DNA of 64,000 bases, from the NCBI RefSeq assembly GCF_031157355.1, contig NZ_JAVIFT010000002.1, forward strand, positions 544,501 through 608,500, written 5' to 3'. The notes beneath the pieces were generated by a model that saw nothing but the letters and a program-made list of their open reading frames with translations, made no database searches and was not told the DNA's origin. This document shows positions 1-8,680 of the stretch, in pieces. The DNA is from Hyphomicrobium sp. LHD-15. Its GTDB lineage: Bacteria > Pseudomonadota > Alphaproteobacteria > Rhizobiales > Hyphomicrobiaceae. The stretch's first letter is position 1. Every line of letters begins with the position of its first letter. The position numbers and the translations under genes were made by a program.

Positions 1-1383
1 GTGTAGGCCAACCGCCGCGAGGATGGCCGTGCCGGTCAACAAGCGAATGAGGCGGCCGGCGATGCGCGCTTCGGATGCGAAGAGCGCGCCCGCGATGCAG
101 GCCACGAGTGTCACGATATAGGTTGGGATGGCGTAGGCTTCGCCAACCGTGAACACCGCGAGCGCGGTTGTCGCGAAGGCGAACGGCTGGCTCCACGTCA
201 CCCCGCTCCACACCTTTTCCCAGTGTGGCGCAGGACGTCCCGCGTCGCGGCGGCGCGAGAGCCAGATCGTGATGCCGGTGTGGGTGACGATGGTGAGGGC
301 GAGGCCGAGTATTCCGTAGGCGACTTTCACCAGGAAACCGCCGAACCAACCGAAGTGCAAGGGTTGGAGGGCGCCCAGGATCTGCTTGCCGATCGAGCCG
401 GTCTCGAGGCCCCCGTCTCCGAGCGGCTTGGCGTTGCCGTCGAAATAGTAAGTGTTGGACATCGCGAGATGGCCGGGCGTTCTCATGCCGAGATGGATGA
501 TCTGGCCGGCGTGAGCAACGTGACTCAGGTTGGCAGACACAAACTCGGCGTCCGGTGTCTTGGCTTGGATCTGGCGGATCATCGCCGCGATATCCGGAAG
601 GGGTGCGGCCGTCTCGTCCTCGGAGGCGTGCGGCCCCAGGATGGTGGCGAAAGCTTTCTCGGAATCGCCATCGTAGGCTGCGAGCGCCAGCACGCCGACG
701 ATCAGCGTCGAGAGCCCAAGCAGTGCGCCGGTCGTCGAGACGACGACGTGAAACGGCAGCCCCCAGACGCCGAGACGATTGTGCAGGTCAGCTTCCTGCA
801 GTCGGCGCGAGCCGCCCCATCTCAAATAGAACGCATCCTTGAACAGGCGCGGGTGGGACAAGAGGCCGGAAACGAGCGACGAGAGCAGGGCGACGCCGGT
901 CAGCCCCACCAGAAACATGCCCCAGGTGCGCGGTAAATGAAGGTGCATGTGGAGATCACCAAGGAACTCCGACCACGGCGCCTTGTTCTCGGCGACGAGG
1001 GTGCCGGTCTGATCGGCGATCCAATTTCCTTCTCCGCCGGTCTCGTGATCGTGGAAGCTCACGAGAAAGCGTTTCTGGATCGGGCCCGGACCCATCAGGA
1101 ACATGTCGTGCACGGCGTTGGCGGCGAGCGCTTTCTGATAGGCATTTTTGAGAGCCGTCGCCACGGCTTCGGGTGAGAGCGGTTGCTCAACGACGGGCGC
1201 GTTAGGTTGCTCCCAACGCTGCAGCTCATGGAGGAAGACGACCACGGTGCCGGAAAGGCAGACGATGTAGATGAGAGCGGCAAAGGCGATGCCGAGCGCG
1301 GAGTGGCCAGCGAGCATCGCGCGCACGAACTGCGGCGGCAGGAAGGGCTTCTTGCGTGCCTTCTGTGGTGTTGTGTCCTGCAT
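1..1383 (-). CDS. PepSY-domain membrane protein, 3' part cut by window edge
   Basis: About 460 codons are visible from an ATG at 1383; the C-terminus lies outside the window. The translation has a cytoplasmic lead rich in Lys and Arg, a first membrane helix near residues 29-51, a periplasmic part, a helix following HLHLPRTWG, another following LHNRLGVWG, and further helices near the cut end. This layout matches the PepSY-associated (PiuB-like) membrane proteins found beside siderophore receptors. Members of the family are thought to reduce or process ferric siderophores at the inner membrane. It is the third gene of a minus-strand operon, beginning one base after the stop of the small membrane protein, which follows a TonB-dependent receptor. 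A role in iron uptake is inferred from family and context. Confidence 0.85.
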   Translation of the reverse strand, partial: MQDTTPQKARKKPFLPPQFVRAMLAGHSALGIAFAALIYIVCLSGTVVVFLHELQRWEQPNAPVVEQPLSPEAVATALKNAYQKALAANAVHDMFLMGPGPIQKRFLVSFHDHETGGEGNWIADQTGTLVAENKAPWSEFLGDLHMHLHLPRTWGMFLVGLTGVALLSSLVSGLLSHPRLFKDAFYLRWGGSRRLQEADLHNRLGVWGLPFHVVVSTTGALLGLSTLIVGVLALAAYDGDSEKAFATILGPHASEDETAAPLPDIAAMIRQIQAKTPDAEFVSANLSHVAHAGQIIHLGMRTPGHLAMSNTYYFDGNAKPLGDGGLETGSIGKQILGALQPLHFGWFGGFLVKVAYGILGLALTIVTHTGITIWLSRRRDAGRPAPHWEKVWSGVTWSQPFAFATTALAVFTVGEAYAIPTYIVTLVACIAGALFASEARIAGRLIRLLTGTAILAAVGLH

Positions 1384-1384
1384 A

Positions 1385-1969
1385 TCAAAGCACCTTGGGC
1401 AGGAAGGCGATCCCGTATCCGAGCGCGGAGACAGATAGCAGAATGATCGTCGCGCGAACAAGGCGCGGATCGCAAAGCGTCCACGCCATGCCGCCTCCCC
1501 AAAGTATGGGAACGAGCAGGCCGCCGATCACGGCGCGATCTGCCGGCGGTAAGGGAAGATAGATCGCGAGGGCGACGCCGACGCCGATGGCCGCTATCCC
1601 AGACAGGACGATCGCGAGCAGGCTCTTGGCGATGCCGCGGCGCCAGTTGGTCGGGCGATCCTCGGGATCAAATGCGCTTTCGCGCGGGCCTCGCTGCTTG
1701 CTCACACGACGCTCATAGGTCGAGCCGATCAGCGCGTAGGCGGCGGTCGACACCGCACCGAGTGCGTAGGTCGTGCCCATTTCGGCACCCCATGCGCGCG
1801 CGAAGACATAGAAGCCGGAGATAACGGCCAGCCAGCCGCCAATGAGAAAGGCAAGGCCGCCAGAGCGTTTTTGCAGCCAGCGTCGGCGCAACAGCACGAC
1901 GCCGGCGGTCAGAAGAAGACCGCCGGCGAGCGCGAGTGGCAGGGTTTGGTCGAGCGTATCAAGGCTCAA
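1385..1969 (-). CDS. Small multi-helix membrane protein of an iron-uptake operon
   Basis: A 194-residue protein with about five hydrophobic segments and a short basic central stretch. The upstream TonB-receptor stop TGA lies in the same frame, and no ATG or GTG falls between that stop and the apparent N-terminus, so a TTG start at 1969 is forced unless the protein is shorter; an AAAGGG stretch lies about ten bases upstream. It sits 18 bp after the receptor and one base before the PepSY gene, so all three are probably co-transcribed. Small hydrophobic proteins of this kind (DUF3325/DUF3649-like) are common between siderophore receptors and PepSY proteins, but I cannot assign a family firmly. 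The function is unknown and presumably linked to iron uptake. Confidence 0.75.
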   Translation of the reverse strand: MSLDTLDQTLPLALAGGLLLTAGVVLLRRRWLQKRSGGLAFLIGGWLAVISGFYVFARAWGAEMGTTYALGAVSTAAYALIGSTYERRVSKQRGPRESAFDPEDRPTNWRRGIAKSLLAIVLSGIAAIGVGVALAIYLPLPPADRAVIGGLLVPILWGGGMAWTLCDPRLVRATIILLSVSALGYGIAFLPKVL

Positions 1970-1987
1970 TGCGGGGATGCCCTTTCG

Positions 1988-4477
1988 TCAGAATTTGTAG
2001 GTGAAGCCGGTGATGATGGTGCGGGCTTGGCCGATGAAGCAGTCGCCGCGATAGGCTGCGCAAGACGTCACGAAGAATTTGTCTTCCAGGTTCTGAGCCG
2101 TCAGCTGCCACCGCCAATCCTCGGTTTCGTAGGCGATCATGGCGTCGAACAGCGTGTAGGAAGGAGTTTTGATGTGCAGTTCCTGTTGGGTTGCGATGTC
2201 TCGTCCCCAGCTCTCCGCTTCGCCGACGTAACGCACGCCACCGCCAAACGATAAGCCTTTGAAGAGGCCGTCCTGGACACTGTAGATGGCCCATAGAGAC
2301 GCGAGATGCTGCGGGATGCCGTCGACGCGTTTGCCTTCCATGAACTCCGGGATGCCGGATGCGACGGGATAGAGCTCGGGGTATTTCTCGTAGGTCGCGT
2401 CCGTGAAGGAGTACGAGCCGATGACTTTGAGTTCCGGCGTCACACGCCCAATGGCCTCAATTTCAAAGCCGCGAACCTTGACGTCGGCGCCCTGTACAGC
2501 CTGGAAGAGGATATCGGGCTGTACTATCTGGTTCTTGTCCGTCAGTTCATAGGCCGCGGCGTTGATCACGAAAGGCGCACCGTTCGGCTGATATTTGAAG
2601 CCGATCTCGACCTGTTCGCCTTCGACTGCTTTTGCAGCACGGGTTTGGGTGAAGGGGACAAAGATGTTGTCGCCGACGGGATTTCCGGGCTGTGGGGTAA
2701 ACGACGTCGAGTAACTCACATAGGGCGTCAGTCCGAAGTCGAAATTATACATGAGGGCTGCGCGGCCAGTTGTGGCCGTATCGTCTTCGTCAGGTTGACC
2801 CTCTTGCTCGACCTTTAGCCAGTCTTGCCGCAACCCGAGGACTGCCGACCAAGGCCCCATCTTGAGCTGATCTTGAATGTACAGCCCGGTTTGGGTTTGC
2901 TCTTCGTGCGGACGGGCATAGAGGGGGATGGCGTTTGCCGGAATGAGGCCGCCCGAAAACGAAAGGAGGCTGGTCGATCGGCCGTAGATAGGATTGTAGA
3001 TGTCGAAAATCGGCTGCGCTGCGAAGGGGCCGTAGTTCGTTTCCGTCAATAGGTTGTCGATTAGCGTGCCAGCATTCATCTGATCGGTGGAGTAGTTCAT
3101 ATAGTCGAATCCACCGGTCACTTTGTGATCAATCCAGCCGGTTCTGAACTTGCCCGTCAAATTTGTGTCCGAGTTGAAGACGTCGGTTTCCTGGTAAGTG
3201 ATCGTGCGGGCGCGAGCGATTTCCGACTGCCCTTGATTGAGGAACGGTGCATGGCTTGTATCTAACGGCGGCAAAGAGATAGATCCCAAGAGACCATTGA
3301 TGAACGAGAAACGAGAGGGTGTCAGGATCGCGGCATAGGTCGAGTCGTAGTCGTTCTCGGTGTGCGCATAGCGTGATGCGTGGTGAAGCTTCAAATACTC
3401 GCCGAACTTGTGGTCGACGAACACCGAGACGGACTGTGCATCGGTATCGTAGTGGTCTGTGGGCTCGCCGGCGAAGGTGCTGTGCTTAACGCGATTTCCG
3501 AAGTCGTTTGGTGTCAACGTGCCCAATGCGGGGAGGAATTGCTGTGTCGATCCGCTTTGATCCTTGCGGAAGTTTCCGAGCACGGTGATGCTCGTATCGT
3601 TCGTGGGCCGGTAGGTGAGTGACGGCGCCAGCATCAAGCGATCATTGTCGACGTAGTCGACCTGCGTGTCCGCCTCTCGACCGAGGCCCACGATGCGATA
3701 GAGCCACTTTCCGTCTTCGGTGAGCTTTCCAGTTGCGTCGAACTTCACCTGCTTGAAGTCGAACGACCCGTATTCGACGCCGATCTCACGGTAGGGGATT
3801 TCGCTTGGAAGCTTGGAAGCTCCGTTGATGATGCCGCCAGTCGGTGCCTGGCCGTAGAGCATGGAAGCCGGTCCGCGGAGAACTTCGGCACGCTCGAGCG
3901 CATATGGCTCGATGGGCGCCGTCGTCTGGCTGTAGCCGTATGTGGTGCGCAATCCATCGATAAAATATGAGCCGGCGATACCCCGTATGATGGCGGAATC
4001 GCCCCGGCTGTCTGGGCCGTACGGGTCGGCGAATACACCAGGAACATAGCGGAATGCTTCCTGGATACTCTGTACGCCCTGATCACGCATCTGCTCCTTG
4101 CCGACGACAGTGATCGACTGCGGCGTTTCTTTCAGCGGCGTGTCGGTCTTGGTGCCGGCTGTGGAGCTGGTCGCCACGTAATCCTTCACCGGAGACGCAC
4201 CGTTGGTGACGCCTGAGGGGCGACCACCGGGAGGGGCGGCGATCTCGGCAGGCTGCGCCTGAGATGCGGCCTTGGGTGCGGCTTTGGCCTGAGCCTTTTT
4301 GGCGGGGGCCTTTTTCTGGGCGGCCTTGGCGGTCACTTCGAGAGGCGGCAATTCTGCGGGAGTCGCTGCGGGTTCGGCGGCTTGCTGGGCGTTGGCCGCG
4401 AACGGCGCCGTGCAAAATGCCAATGTGCATGCCGCGATGCGCGCGGTCGTGCGCGGATTGCGCGAGTTGAACTTCAT
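1988..4477 (-). CDS. TonB-dependent siderophore receptor (FhuA/FpvA type)
   Basis: An outer-membrane receptor of about 829 residues. The chosen ATG at 4477 begins MKFNSRNPRTT, has a G-rich ribosome site just upstream, and gives a clean signal peptide ending at ANAQ; an in-frame start at 4504 would add nine residues. After the signal comes a TonB-box-like PPLEVTA, then an unusual Ala/Lys/Pro-rich linker of roughly 50 residues, then the plug domain (KETPQSITVV, FRYVPGVFAD, VLRGPASMLYG) and a 22-strand-type barrel ending in an aromatic residue (TYKF). The plug motifs are typical of hydroxamate-type ferric siderophore receptors; the exact ligand cannot be read. It is first in the operon with the next two minus-strand genes. 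I found no clear Fur, RirA or Irr box in the 240 bp upstream. Confidence 0.93.
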   Translation of the reverse strand: MKFNSRNPRTTARIAACTLAFCTAPFAANAQQAAEPAATPAELPPLEVTAKAAQKKAPAKKAQAKAAPKAASQAQPAEIAAPPGGRPSGVTNGASPVKDYVATSSTAGTKTDTPLKETPQSITVVGKEQMRDQGVQSIQEAFRYVPGVFADPYGPDSRGDSAIIRGIAGSYFIDGLRTTYGYSQTTAPIEPYALERAEVLRGPASMLYGQAPTGGIINGASKLPSEIPYREIGVEYGSFDFKQVKFDATGKLTEDGKWLYRIVGLGREADTQVDYVDNDRLMLAPSLTYRPTNDTSITVLGNFRKDQSGSTQQFLPALGTLTPNDFGNRVKHSTFAGEPTDHYDTDAQSVSVFVDHKFGEYLKLHHASRYAHTENDYDSTYAAILTPSRFSFINGLLGSISLPPLDTSHAPFLNQGQSEIARARTITYQETDVFNSDTNLTGKFRTGWIDHKVTGGFDYMNYSTDQMNAGTLIDNLLTETNYGPFAAQPIFDIYNPIYGRSTSLLSFSGGLIPANAIPLYARPHEEQTQTGLYIQDQLKMGPWSAVLGLRQDWLKVEQEGQPDEDDTATTGRAALMYNFDFGLTPYVSYSTSFTPQPGNPVGDNIFVPFTQTRAAKAVEGEQVEIGFKYQPNGAPFVINAAAYELTDKNQIVQPDILFQAVQGADVKVRGFEIEAIGRVTPELKVIGSYSFTDATYEKYPELYPVASGIPEFMEGKRVDGIPQHLASLWAIYSVQDGLFKGLSFGGGVRYVGEAESWGRDIATQQELHIKTPSYTLFDAMIAYETEDWRWQLTAQNLEDKFFVTSCAAYRGDCFIGQARTIITGFTYKF

Positions 4478-4717
4478 CCCTAGCCCCCAAAGCCGTCTAC
4501 GCAAGTACGAAGTCAGATGGGTTTGGCTGGCGTCGATCCGAGCTACGCAAAGGATCGGGGATGGCTGGCTAATACGCGAACTGACTGTAAGGGACGATAT
4601 ACCGGCACGCTGTTTTGTCTACCGTCGTAATCAACTTTACGAGCAGGCGTTGCTGCGATGCATCGCGGGAGCGGCTATCCGCGGAGCGTCAAAGCGCGTG
4701 AGTGGATCGGTTCGCGG

Positions 4718-5668
4718 TCAGCGGGCCGCAACCTTGGCCTCGACGACATCCCAGATCAAAGCCGCAATGTCGGCTCCGCCGAAGGCTTTTACCTGGCGAA
4801 TGCCGGTCGGTGAGGTGACGTTGATCTCGGTGAGGAAGCCGCCGATCACGTCGATGCCGGTGAAGATTAGTCCGCGGCGCTTCAGCTCGGGTCCAAGGCG
4901 TGCGCAGATTTCGCGTTCGCGATCGGTCAGCTCGGTTTTGGCTGCGGTGCCGCCGACGTGCAGGTTCGAGCGGGTCTCGCCTTCGGCGGGCACCCGATTG
5001 ACGGCACCTGCGACCTCGCCGTCGACCAGAATTATGCGTTTATCGCCGACGCGCACCTCGGGCCTGTATTCCTGCACCATGAACGGCTCACGGAACACGG
5101 TCTGGAACAGTTCGACGAGCGATCCGAGGTTGGTGTCCTCGGGGCGGAGGCGGAACACGCTGGCGCCGCCGTTGCCGTAAAGCGGCTTCAGGATGATGTC
5201 CTTGTGGGCGCGACGAAACGCGAGCACGTCTTCCAGCGAGCGGGTGACCAGCGTCGCCGGCATCAGGTCGAGAAAGTCGAGGACGAAGATCTTCTCGGGC
5301 GCGTTGCGGACGTGCGCAGGGTCATTGACCACCAGCGTTTTCGGATGAATGCGTTCGAGCAGGTGAGTGGTGGTGATGTAGGCCATGTCAAAGGGCGGGT
5401 CCTGGCGGAGCAGAACCACGTCCCAGTCGGCAAGATTTTCACGCCGCTGCTCGCCGCTGAGCTTGAAGTGGGCGCCGAGCTTGTCGGCGACATTCAAAGT
5501 GTGTCCGCGTGCGAGCAGGCGGTCGCCTTCGAGGGCCAGATTGGGCGGAGTGTAATAGAAAATCTCGTGCCCGCGCCGCTCGGCCTCGAGCAGGATCGCG
5601 AACGTGCTGTCGCCGCGGATATCGATCCGCTCGATCGGGTCCATCTGGCAGGCGACGCGGAGTGTCAT
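4718..5668 (-). CDS. gshB: Glutathione synthase
   Basis: A 316-residue cytoplasmic ATP-grasp enzyme that joins gamma-glutamylcysteine and glycine to give glutathione. The family N-terminus (MDPIERI), the substrate segment [10 protein letters not shown], the ATP-binding loop [12 protein letters not shown] and the metal site EINVTSPTG are all present; Glu281 and Asn283 fall at the positions known as Mg ligands in E. coli GshB. The length is normal. The gene is transcribed alone here, between the siderophore receptor and a proline-rich secreted protein. In many alphaproteobacteria gshB lies beside rsmI and yraN; here those two are 2.6 kb away, separated by four small genes. Confidence 0.96.
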   Translation of the reverse strand: MTLRVACQMDPIERIDIRGDSTFAILLEAERRGHEIFYYTPPNLALEGDRLLARGHTLNVADKLGAHFKLSGEQRRENLADWDVVLLRQDPPFDMAYITTTHLLERIHPKTLVVNDPAHVRNAPEKIFVLDFLDLMPATLVTRSLEDVLAFRRAHKDIILKPLYGNGGASVFRLRPEDTNLGSLVELFQTVFREPFMVQEYRPEVRVGDKRIILVDGEVAGAVNRVPAEGETRSNLHVGGTAAKTELTDREREICARLGPELKRRGLIFTGIDVIGGFLTEINVTSPTGIRQVKAFGGADIAALIWDVVEAKVAAR

Positions 5669-5788
5669 GCAGGTGCTCTCGTCAGTGTCTCAAAGCCGAA
5701 GCGCAGGATTAGCACGGCATGCGCGCGTGCGCGCAAGTCCGTCGGTTTCGTTCCGGACGCCTGAGATGGGGTTACCGGGCCGCTGCTT

Positions 5789-6181
5789 CTACCAACGTGG
5801 GCCGATGTAGGGCGGATCATAACGCGCATCGGCGCAGCGTTCGCCGTTCCAATAGCGATACTTGCCGCAGCTCGACGGTGCCGGTGGGAGAGCCAGCCAA
5901 CCGTAGACCGGAGGCTCGTAGACGGCAGGCGGCGGCGGTGGCACGGCGCGATAGATGCGGGCAGGCGGCGGAGGTGGGGGTGGCAGGTAGTATTCAGGCG
6001 GATAATAGAAGTCGTCGTCCTCGGCGTCGCGATACCAACGCTCTCCAACCTCTATCCGCGCCGGATCTTCTCGAGAGAGGCTCGCCGCTCCGGACAACGG
6101 ACCTGCGGTTGCGTTATCTGTGGTCCAGAGAAGGTTGGCGGCCAGAAGGCCGTACAATGGGACGTGGACGAGCGTACGCAT
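5789..6181 (-). CDS. Proline-rich secreted small protein, function unknown
   Basis: About 130 residues. I chose ATG 6181 because GGAG lies six bases upstream; an ATG at 6193 is also in frame but has a cramped ribosome site. The protein starts with a hydrophobic signal sequence (MRTLVHVPLYGLLAANLLW), continues with an acidic/Tyr segment, a polyproline run near mid-protein (seven or more prolines in a row) and repeated PPP tracts, then a C-terminal part with two cysteines (SSCGKYRYW and GERCADARY) that could form a disulfide. Similar short proline-rich exported proteins with a Cys pair at the end are common in Rhizobiales, but their function is not known to me. It is monocistronic by spacing. 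Confidence 0.72.
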   Translation of the reverse strand: MRTLVHVPLYGLLAANLLWTTDNATAGPLSGAASLSREDPARIEVGERWYRDAEDDDFYYPPEYYLPPPPPPPARIYRAVPPPPPAVYEPPVYGWLALPPAPSSCGKYRYWNGERCADARYDPPYIGPRW

Positions 6182-6293
6182 AACGAACTCCATGGCTCCC
6201 GGCCCTGGAGAGTTTAGCGAATTCGGTCTGGAGAGTCCTTGCCCGCGCAACTCGGGCGGCTGGTCAAGTGTCGTTAATCTTGACGTCCGGTGA

Positions 6294-6323
6294 CACGCGC
6301 CCCAATCCCGGAAAGGGCGCGTG
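6294..6323. terminator. Hairpin between two minus-strand genes, possible terminator
   Basis: A perfect 9-bp inverted repeat (CACGCGCCC at 6294-6302 and GGGCGCGTG at 6315-6323) with a 12-nt loop, just past the stop of the pyridoxamine-oxidase-like gene. There is no T run, so termination is only a possibility. Confidence 0.4.
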
Positions 6324-6337
6324 CGTACCGGGCGGGC

Positions 6338-6997
6338 TCAGGCTTTCTCGTCGCCGCTAATGACACGGCCCATCCATTCATCGATCGAGATATGTCCGGC
6401 TTTCTCTACGGCGGTGGTCTCGTGCGGACGCAGGATATCCTGCAGGCCGTCGATGCGTTTCCACTCGCAAAGCGGAGTTTCGGTGCCGGCGCGCGGCACA
6501 TAGCGCGAAGCGGCTTCCTTTTTGTAGCGGTGGACGTAGCGCGGGCAGTTCTGCCAGATTTCCGAGACGGTCACCTTGACGACGAGCTCCGCTTCTTTGA
6601 AGAGGCCCAGAAGTGGGCCTTCCTTCACCAGCTCCGCGCGGCCCTGAAGGCGCAGGCGGTGCGGCTTTTCGAAATCGATGAAGAGGCAGCCTATCTCGGG
6701 ATGGGCGGTGATGTTGCCCGTGGAGTAGTACATCCCGTTGCCGTCGTAGCTCGGGAAGGCGAGAGTTTGGGCGTCCAGTACGCGGACGAAGCCGGGATCG
6801 CCGCCTTTGTACGACACGGTGGGGCGCCCGTTGTGATCGACGGACGAGAGAAAGAACATGTCGCGGCTTTCGATGAAGGCGCGCGCCATGTCGTCGATCT
6901 CGGTCTTGGCCGCGATCGCCTCGATGCGATCAGCCATCGGCCGGCTTTCGAAGCGATCCTGAAGCTCGCGATGCTGCGGCCCATACAACCTGCTCAT
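6338..6997 (-). CDS. Pyridoxamine 5'-phosphate oxidase family protein
   Basis: A 219-residue protein with the split-barrel flavin-binding fold of the PPOX family. Recognisable parts are SSVDHNGRPTVSYKGG, the strand with YDGNGMYYSTGN, and HPEIGCLFIDFEKPHRLRLQG, followed by a C-terminal part containing YVHRYKKE. These match the general PPOX/FMN-binding group that reduces or oxidises small molecules with FMN or F420. It is not PdxH, since it lacks the usual PdxH signature and C-terminal motif. The start ATG at 6997 is the first in frame. It is divergent from a small secreted-protein gene, with a CtrA-type site in the 190 bp between them. The substrate is unknown. Confidence 0.85.
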   Translation of the reverse strand: MSRLYGPQHRELQDRFESRPMADRIEAIAAKTEIDDMARAFIESRDMFFLSSVDHNGRPTVSYKGGDPGFVRVLDAQTLAFPSYDGNGMYYSTGNITAHPEIGCLFIDFEKPHRLRLQGRAELVKEGPLLGLFKEAELVVKVTVSEIWQNCPRYVHRYKKEAASRYVPRAGTETPLCEWKRIDGLQDILRPHETTAVEKAGHISIDEWMGRVISGDEKA

Positions 6998-7079
6998 GTT
7001 CCTCTCCCTGGACTTTCTTCTTGTCCTTGTTTCCTGCCTTGGTCAGCGCCCTGCGACGCTTAGACATTTTTAGTGTTCG

Positions 7080-7095
7080 TTAATGAGATGTTAAC
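7080..7095 (+). promoter_or_regulatory. CtrA-type binding site
   Basis: TTAA-N7-TTAAC, an exact match to the full CtrA consensus of alphaproteobacteria. It lies 95 bp before the ATG of the small secreted protein and 83 bp before the divergent PPOX gene, so it could control either. Confidence 0.55.
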
Positions 7096-7189
7096 CGCTT
7101 GGCATCGATTTACCAGCGTCACCCGCGGGACAGCGCCCGGTGGGATTTCCCGATAGTTTCTGCGTCATGTAAGGCCAATGGAGATTACC

Positions 7190-7522
7190 ATGACGCCCAA
7201 TTCATCGATTGCCACAGCCGGAATTTTCTCGCCGCTTCGCATCGCGCTCGCCGCATTCGCGCTGACCGGCGCGCTGGCCACCGAGGCCGGTGCCGTCAGC
7301 CTCACCGTCAAGCTCGCCTGCGCCAACGACTACTACGCCTATTGCAGCCAGCATTCGCCCGGTAGCCCCGGCGTTCGCCAGTGCATGCGCGCCCACGGCT
7401 CGCAGCTGTCGCAGCGTTGCGTGAGCGCGCTGATTTCGGCGGGCGAGGTTTCGCAGACCGAGGTCGAGCGGCGCAAGGCCGTCGCGTCGGCGCGGCGCTC
7501 CAAGACGGCTTCCGCCGACTGA
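7190..7522 (+). CDS. Small exported Cys-containing protein, function unknown
   Basis: About 110 residues. ATG 7190 is preferred to ATG 7178 because GGAG lies six bases upstream of it. A signal peptide is clear (basic start, hydrophobic LRIALAAFALTGALA, cleavage near TEAGA). The mature part carries four cysteines in a regular pattern (LACANDYYAYCSQH, VRQCMRAHG, SQRCVSALI), suggesting two disulfides or a ligand site, then a Lys/Arg/Ser-rich tail. The Cys-x6-Cys...Cys...Cys layout resembles small periplasmic proteins that occur widely in Rhizobiales without known role. A CtrA-type site upstream hints at cell-cycle control. A strong hairpin terminator follows. Confidence 0.75.
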   Translation: MTPNSSIATAGIFSPLRIALAAFALTGALATEAGAVSLTVKLACANDYYAYCSQHSPGSPGVRQCMRAHGSQLSQRCVSALISAGEVSQTEVERRKAVASARRSKTASAD

Positions 7523-7552
7523 TCTTTTTTCCTCCGGAGCGAGGAGACGAAT

Positions 7553-7590
7553 AAGGGCGCGAGACCTCGGGTTTCGCGCCCTTTCCATTT
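7553..7590. terminator. Bidirectional rho-independent terminator
   Basis: A 10-bp stem (AAGGGCGCGA at 7553-7562 with TCGCGCCCTT at 7574-7583) followed on the plus strand by TCCATTTT. It separates two convergent genes, so it probably serves both. Confidence 0.75.
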
Positions 7591-7613
7591 TGCTGGAAGC
7601 CAAGCGGCCGCGC

Positions 7614-8156
7614 TTACTTCTTGTCGTCGTCCTTGTCGGGCGTGCCGTGCTTGGCCTTGATGCTGTCGATGCCGGCCTTGAAGATGCCGTCCATGGTGCT
7701 GCGCGCTTCCTTGGCGTCCTTGCCGTCAGCCGGATCGTAGGTCGCGCTCCAGCTCACGTTGATCTCGTCGAGATCGTCGTCATCCGGGGTCACCGAGAAC
7801 TGCGCTTCGTAGTTCTTGACCGGCAGCGGGCTTTCGATGATCTCGTAGCGATAGCTCGTGGCCCCGGTGTCGACGAGCTTTTCCTTGATCTTGCCGCCGT
7901 CCTTCAGGGTAAGCGTGCGGAAGGTGTCATTGCCTTCCTTGCTCTCCTCGCAGGAGGCGATGGCGGGGTGCCACTCCTGGATCGCGCACCAGCCGCCAAT
8001 CTTGGCCCACAGCGCTTGGCGCTCCTGCTCGGTCTTGGTCTCGTCGACATTAAGCTCGAGCTTCTTGGCCGAGACGAGGCTCGCGGCGGTGGCGGACACA
8101 GTTCCTGCAACCAAAGCGCCTGTGGCCAGCATCAGCGCGACAATCGATCTTCTCAT
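7614..8156 (-). CDS. Exported SRPBCC (START-like) family protein
   Basis: About 180 residues from ATG 8156, which has GGGAG eight bases upstream; a longer in-frame reading to 8255 lacks a ribosome site. The signal peptide is MRRSIVALMLATGALVAG with cleavage near ATAA. The mature protein aligns with polyketide-cyclase-like SRPBCC proteins: VDETKTEQERQALWAKIGGW, a Cys pair (WCAIQEW, ASCEES), RTLTLKDGG, and WSATYDPADG in the final strand before the long C-terminal helix. These proteins usually bind a hydrophobic ligand. The C-terminus ends in an Asp/Lys run (DKDDDKK). No enzymatic role can be assigned. Confidence 0.82.
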   Translation of the reverse strand: MRRSIVALMLATGALVAGTVSATAASLVSAKKLELNVDETKTEQERQALWAKIGGWCAIQEWHPAIASCEESKEGNDTFRTLTLKDGGKIKEKLVDTGATSYRYEIIESPLPVKNYEAQFSVTPDDDDLDEINVSWSATYDPADGKDAKEARSTMDGIFKAGIDSIKAKHGTPDKDDDKK

Positions 8157-8288
8157 AAGGCGTTCTCCCGTGGCGGGCCGTCGAGGCCTCGGTTTGATGA
8201 GGTTGTTACTCTGTAGCGTATAAAACATCAGGGTGGGGTCAGGAAGACCTGGCAATCACACATGTTCGTGTGGTCCTAAATGCTGCCG

Positions 8289-8675
8289 TCAGAGGGCATT
8301 TTCGAGGTGCTGGGGCCAGCGCCAGCCGACCAGAAATACGATGTCGAAACCGAGGTCGTGAGCCTGGAAGGCCGGGTTCCGGCTGAGCCAGAGGCTCGCT
8401 GCGCGGCGAATTCGGGCGCGCTGGGCCGGGGTTATGGCCGCTTCGGCCGCTTCCAGCGTCGCGCGTTGCTTCACTTCGACGAAGGCCACGCGGTGTCCGC
8501 GGACGGCGATCAGGTCGATTTCGCCAAGCGGGCTTTTTTCCCGTTTTGCGAGGATGCGGTACCCGTGCAGCCGGAGAGCCAGGGCGGCCAACCATTCGGC
8601 GCGCCGGCCTCGCCTGTCGCGGGCGCGGCGCTCGTCGCGCCACTTTTCGTCGGGTGCCTTTCCGCTCCCGACCAC
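8289..8675 (-). CDS. yraN: YraN family protein (UPF0102, nuclease-like fold)
   Basis: 128 residues, the usual family length. The core motif GEIDLIAVRGHRVAFVEVKQR is a restriction-endonuclease-like active-site arrangement (Asp, then Glu-x-Lys) shared by YraN proteins. A GTG start at 8675 lies five bases after the rsmI stop, so the two are translated together; the true start could also be a few codons inside. The biochemical role of YraN is not settled, although homologues are suspected to be Holliday-junction or other DNA nucleases. Co-occurrence with rsmI is a common pattern in proteobacteria. Confidence 0.93.
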   Translation of the reverse strand: MVGSGKAPDEKWRDERRARDRRGRRAEWLAALALRLHGYRILAKREKSPLGEIDLIAVRGHRVAFVEVKQRATLEAAEAAITPAQRARIRRAASLWLSRNPAFQAHDLGFDIVFLVGWRWPQHLENAL

Positions 8676-8680
8676 GGCGC

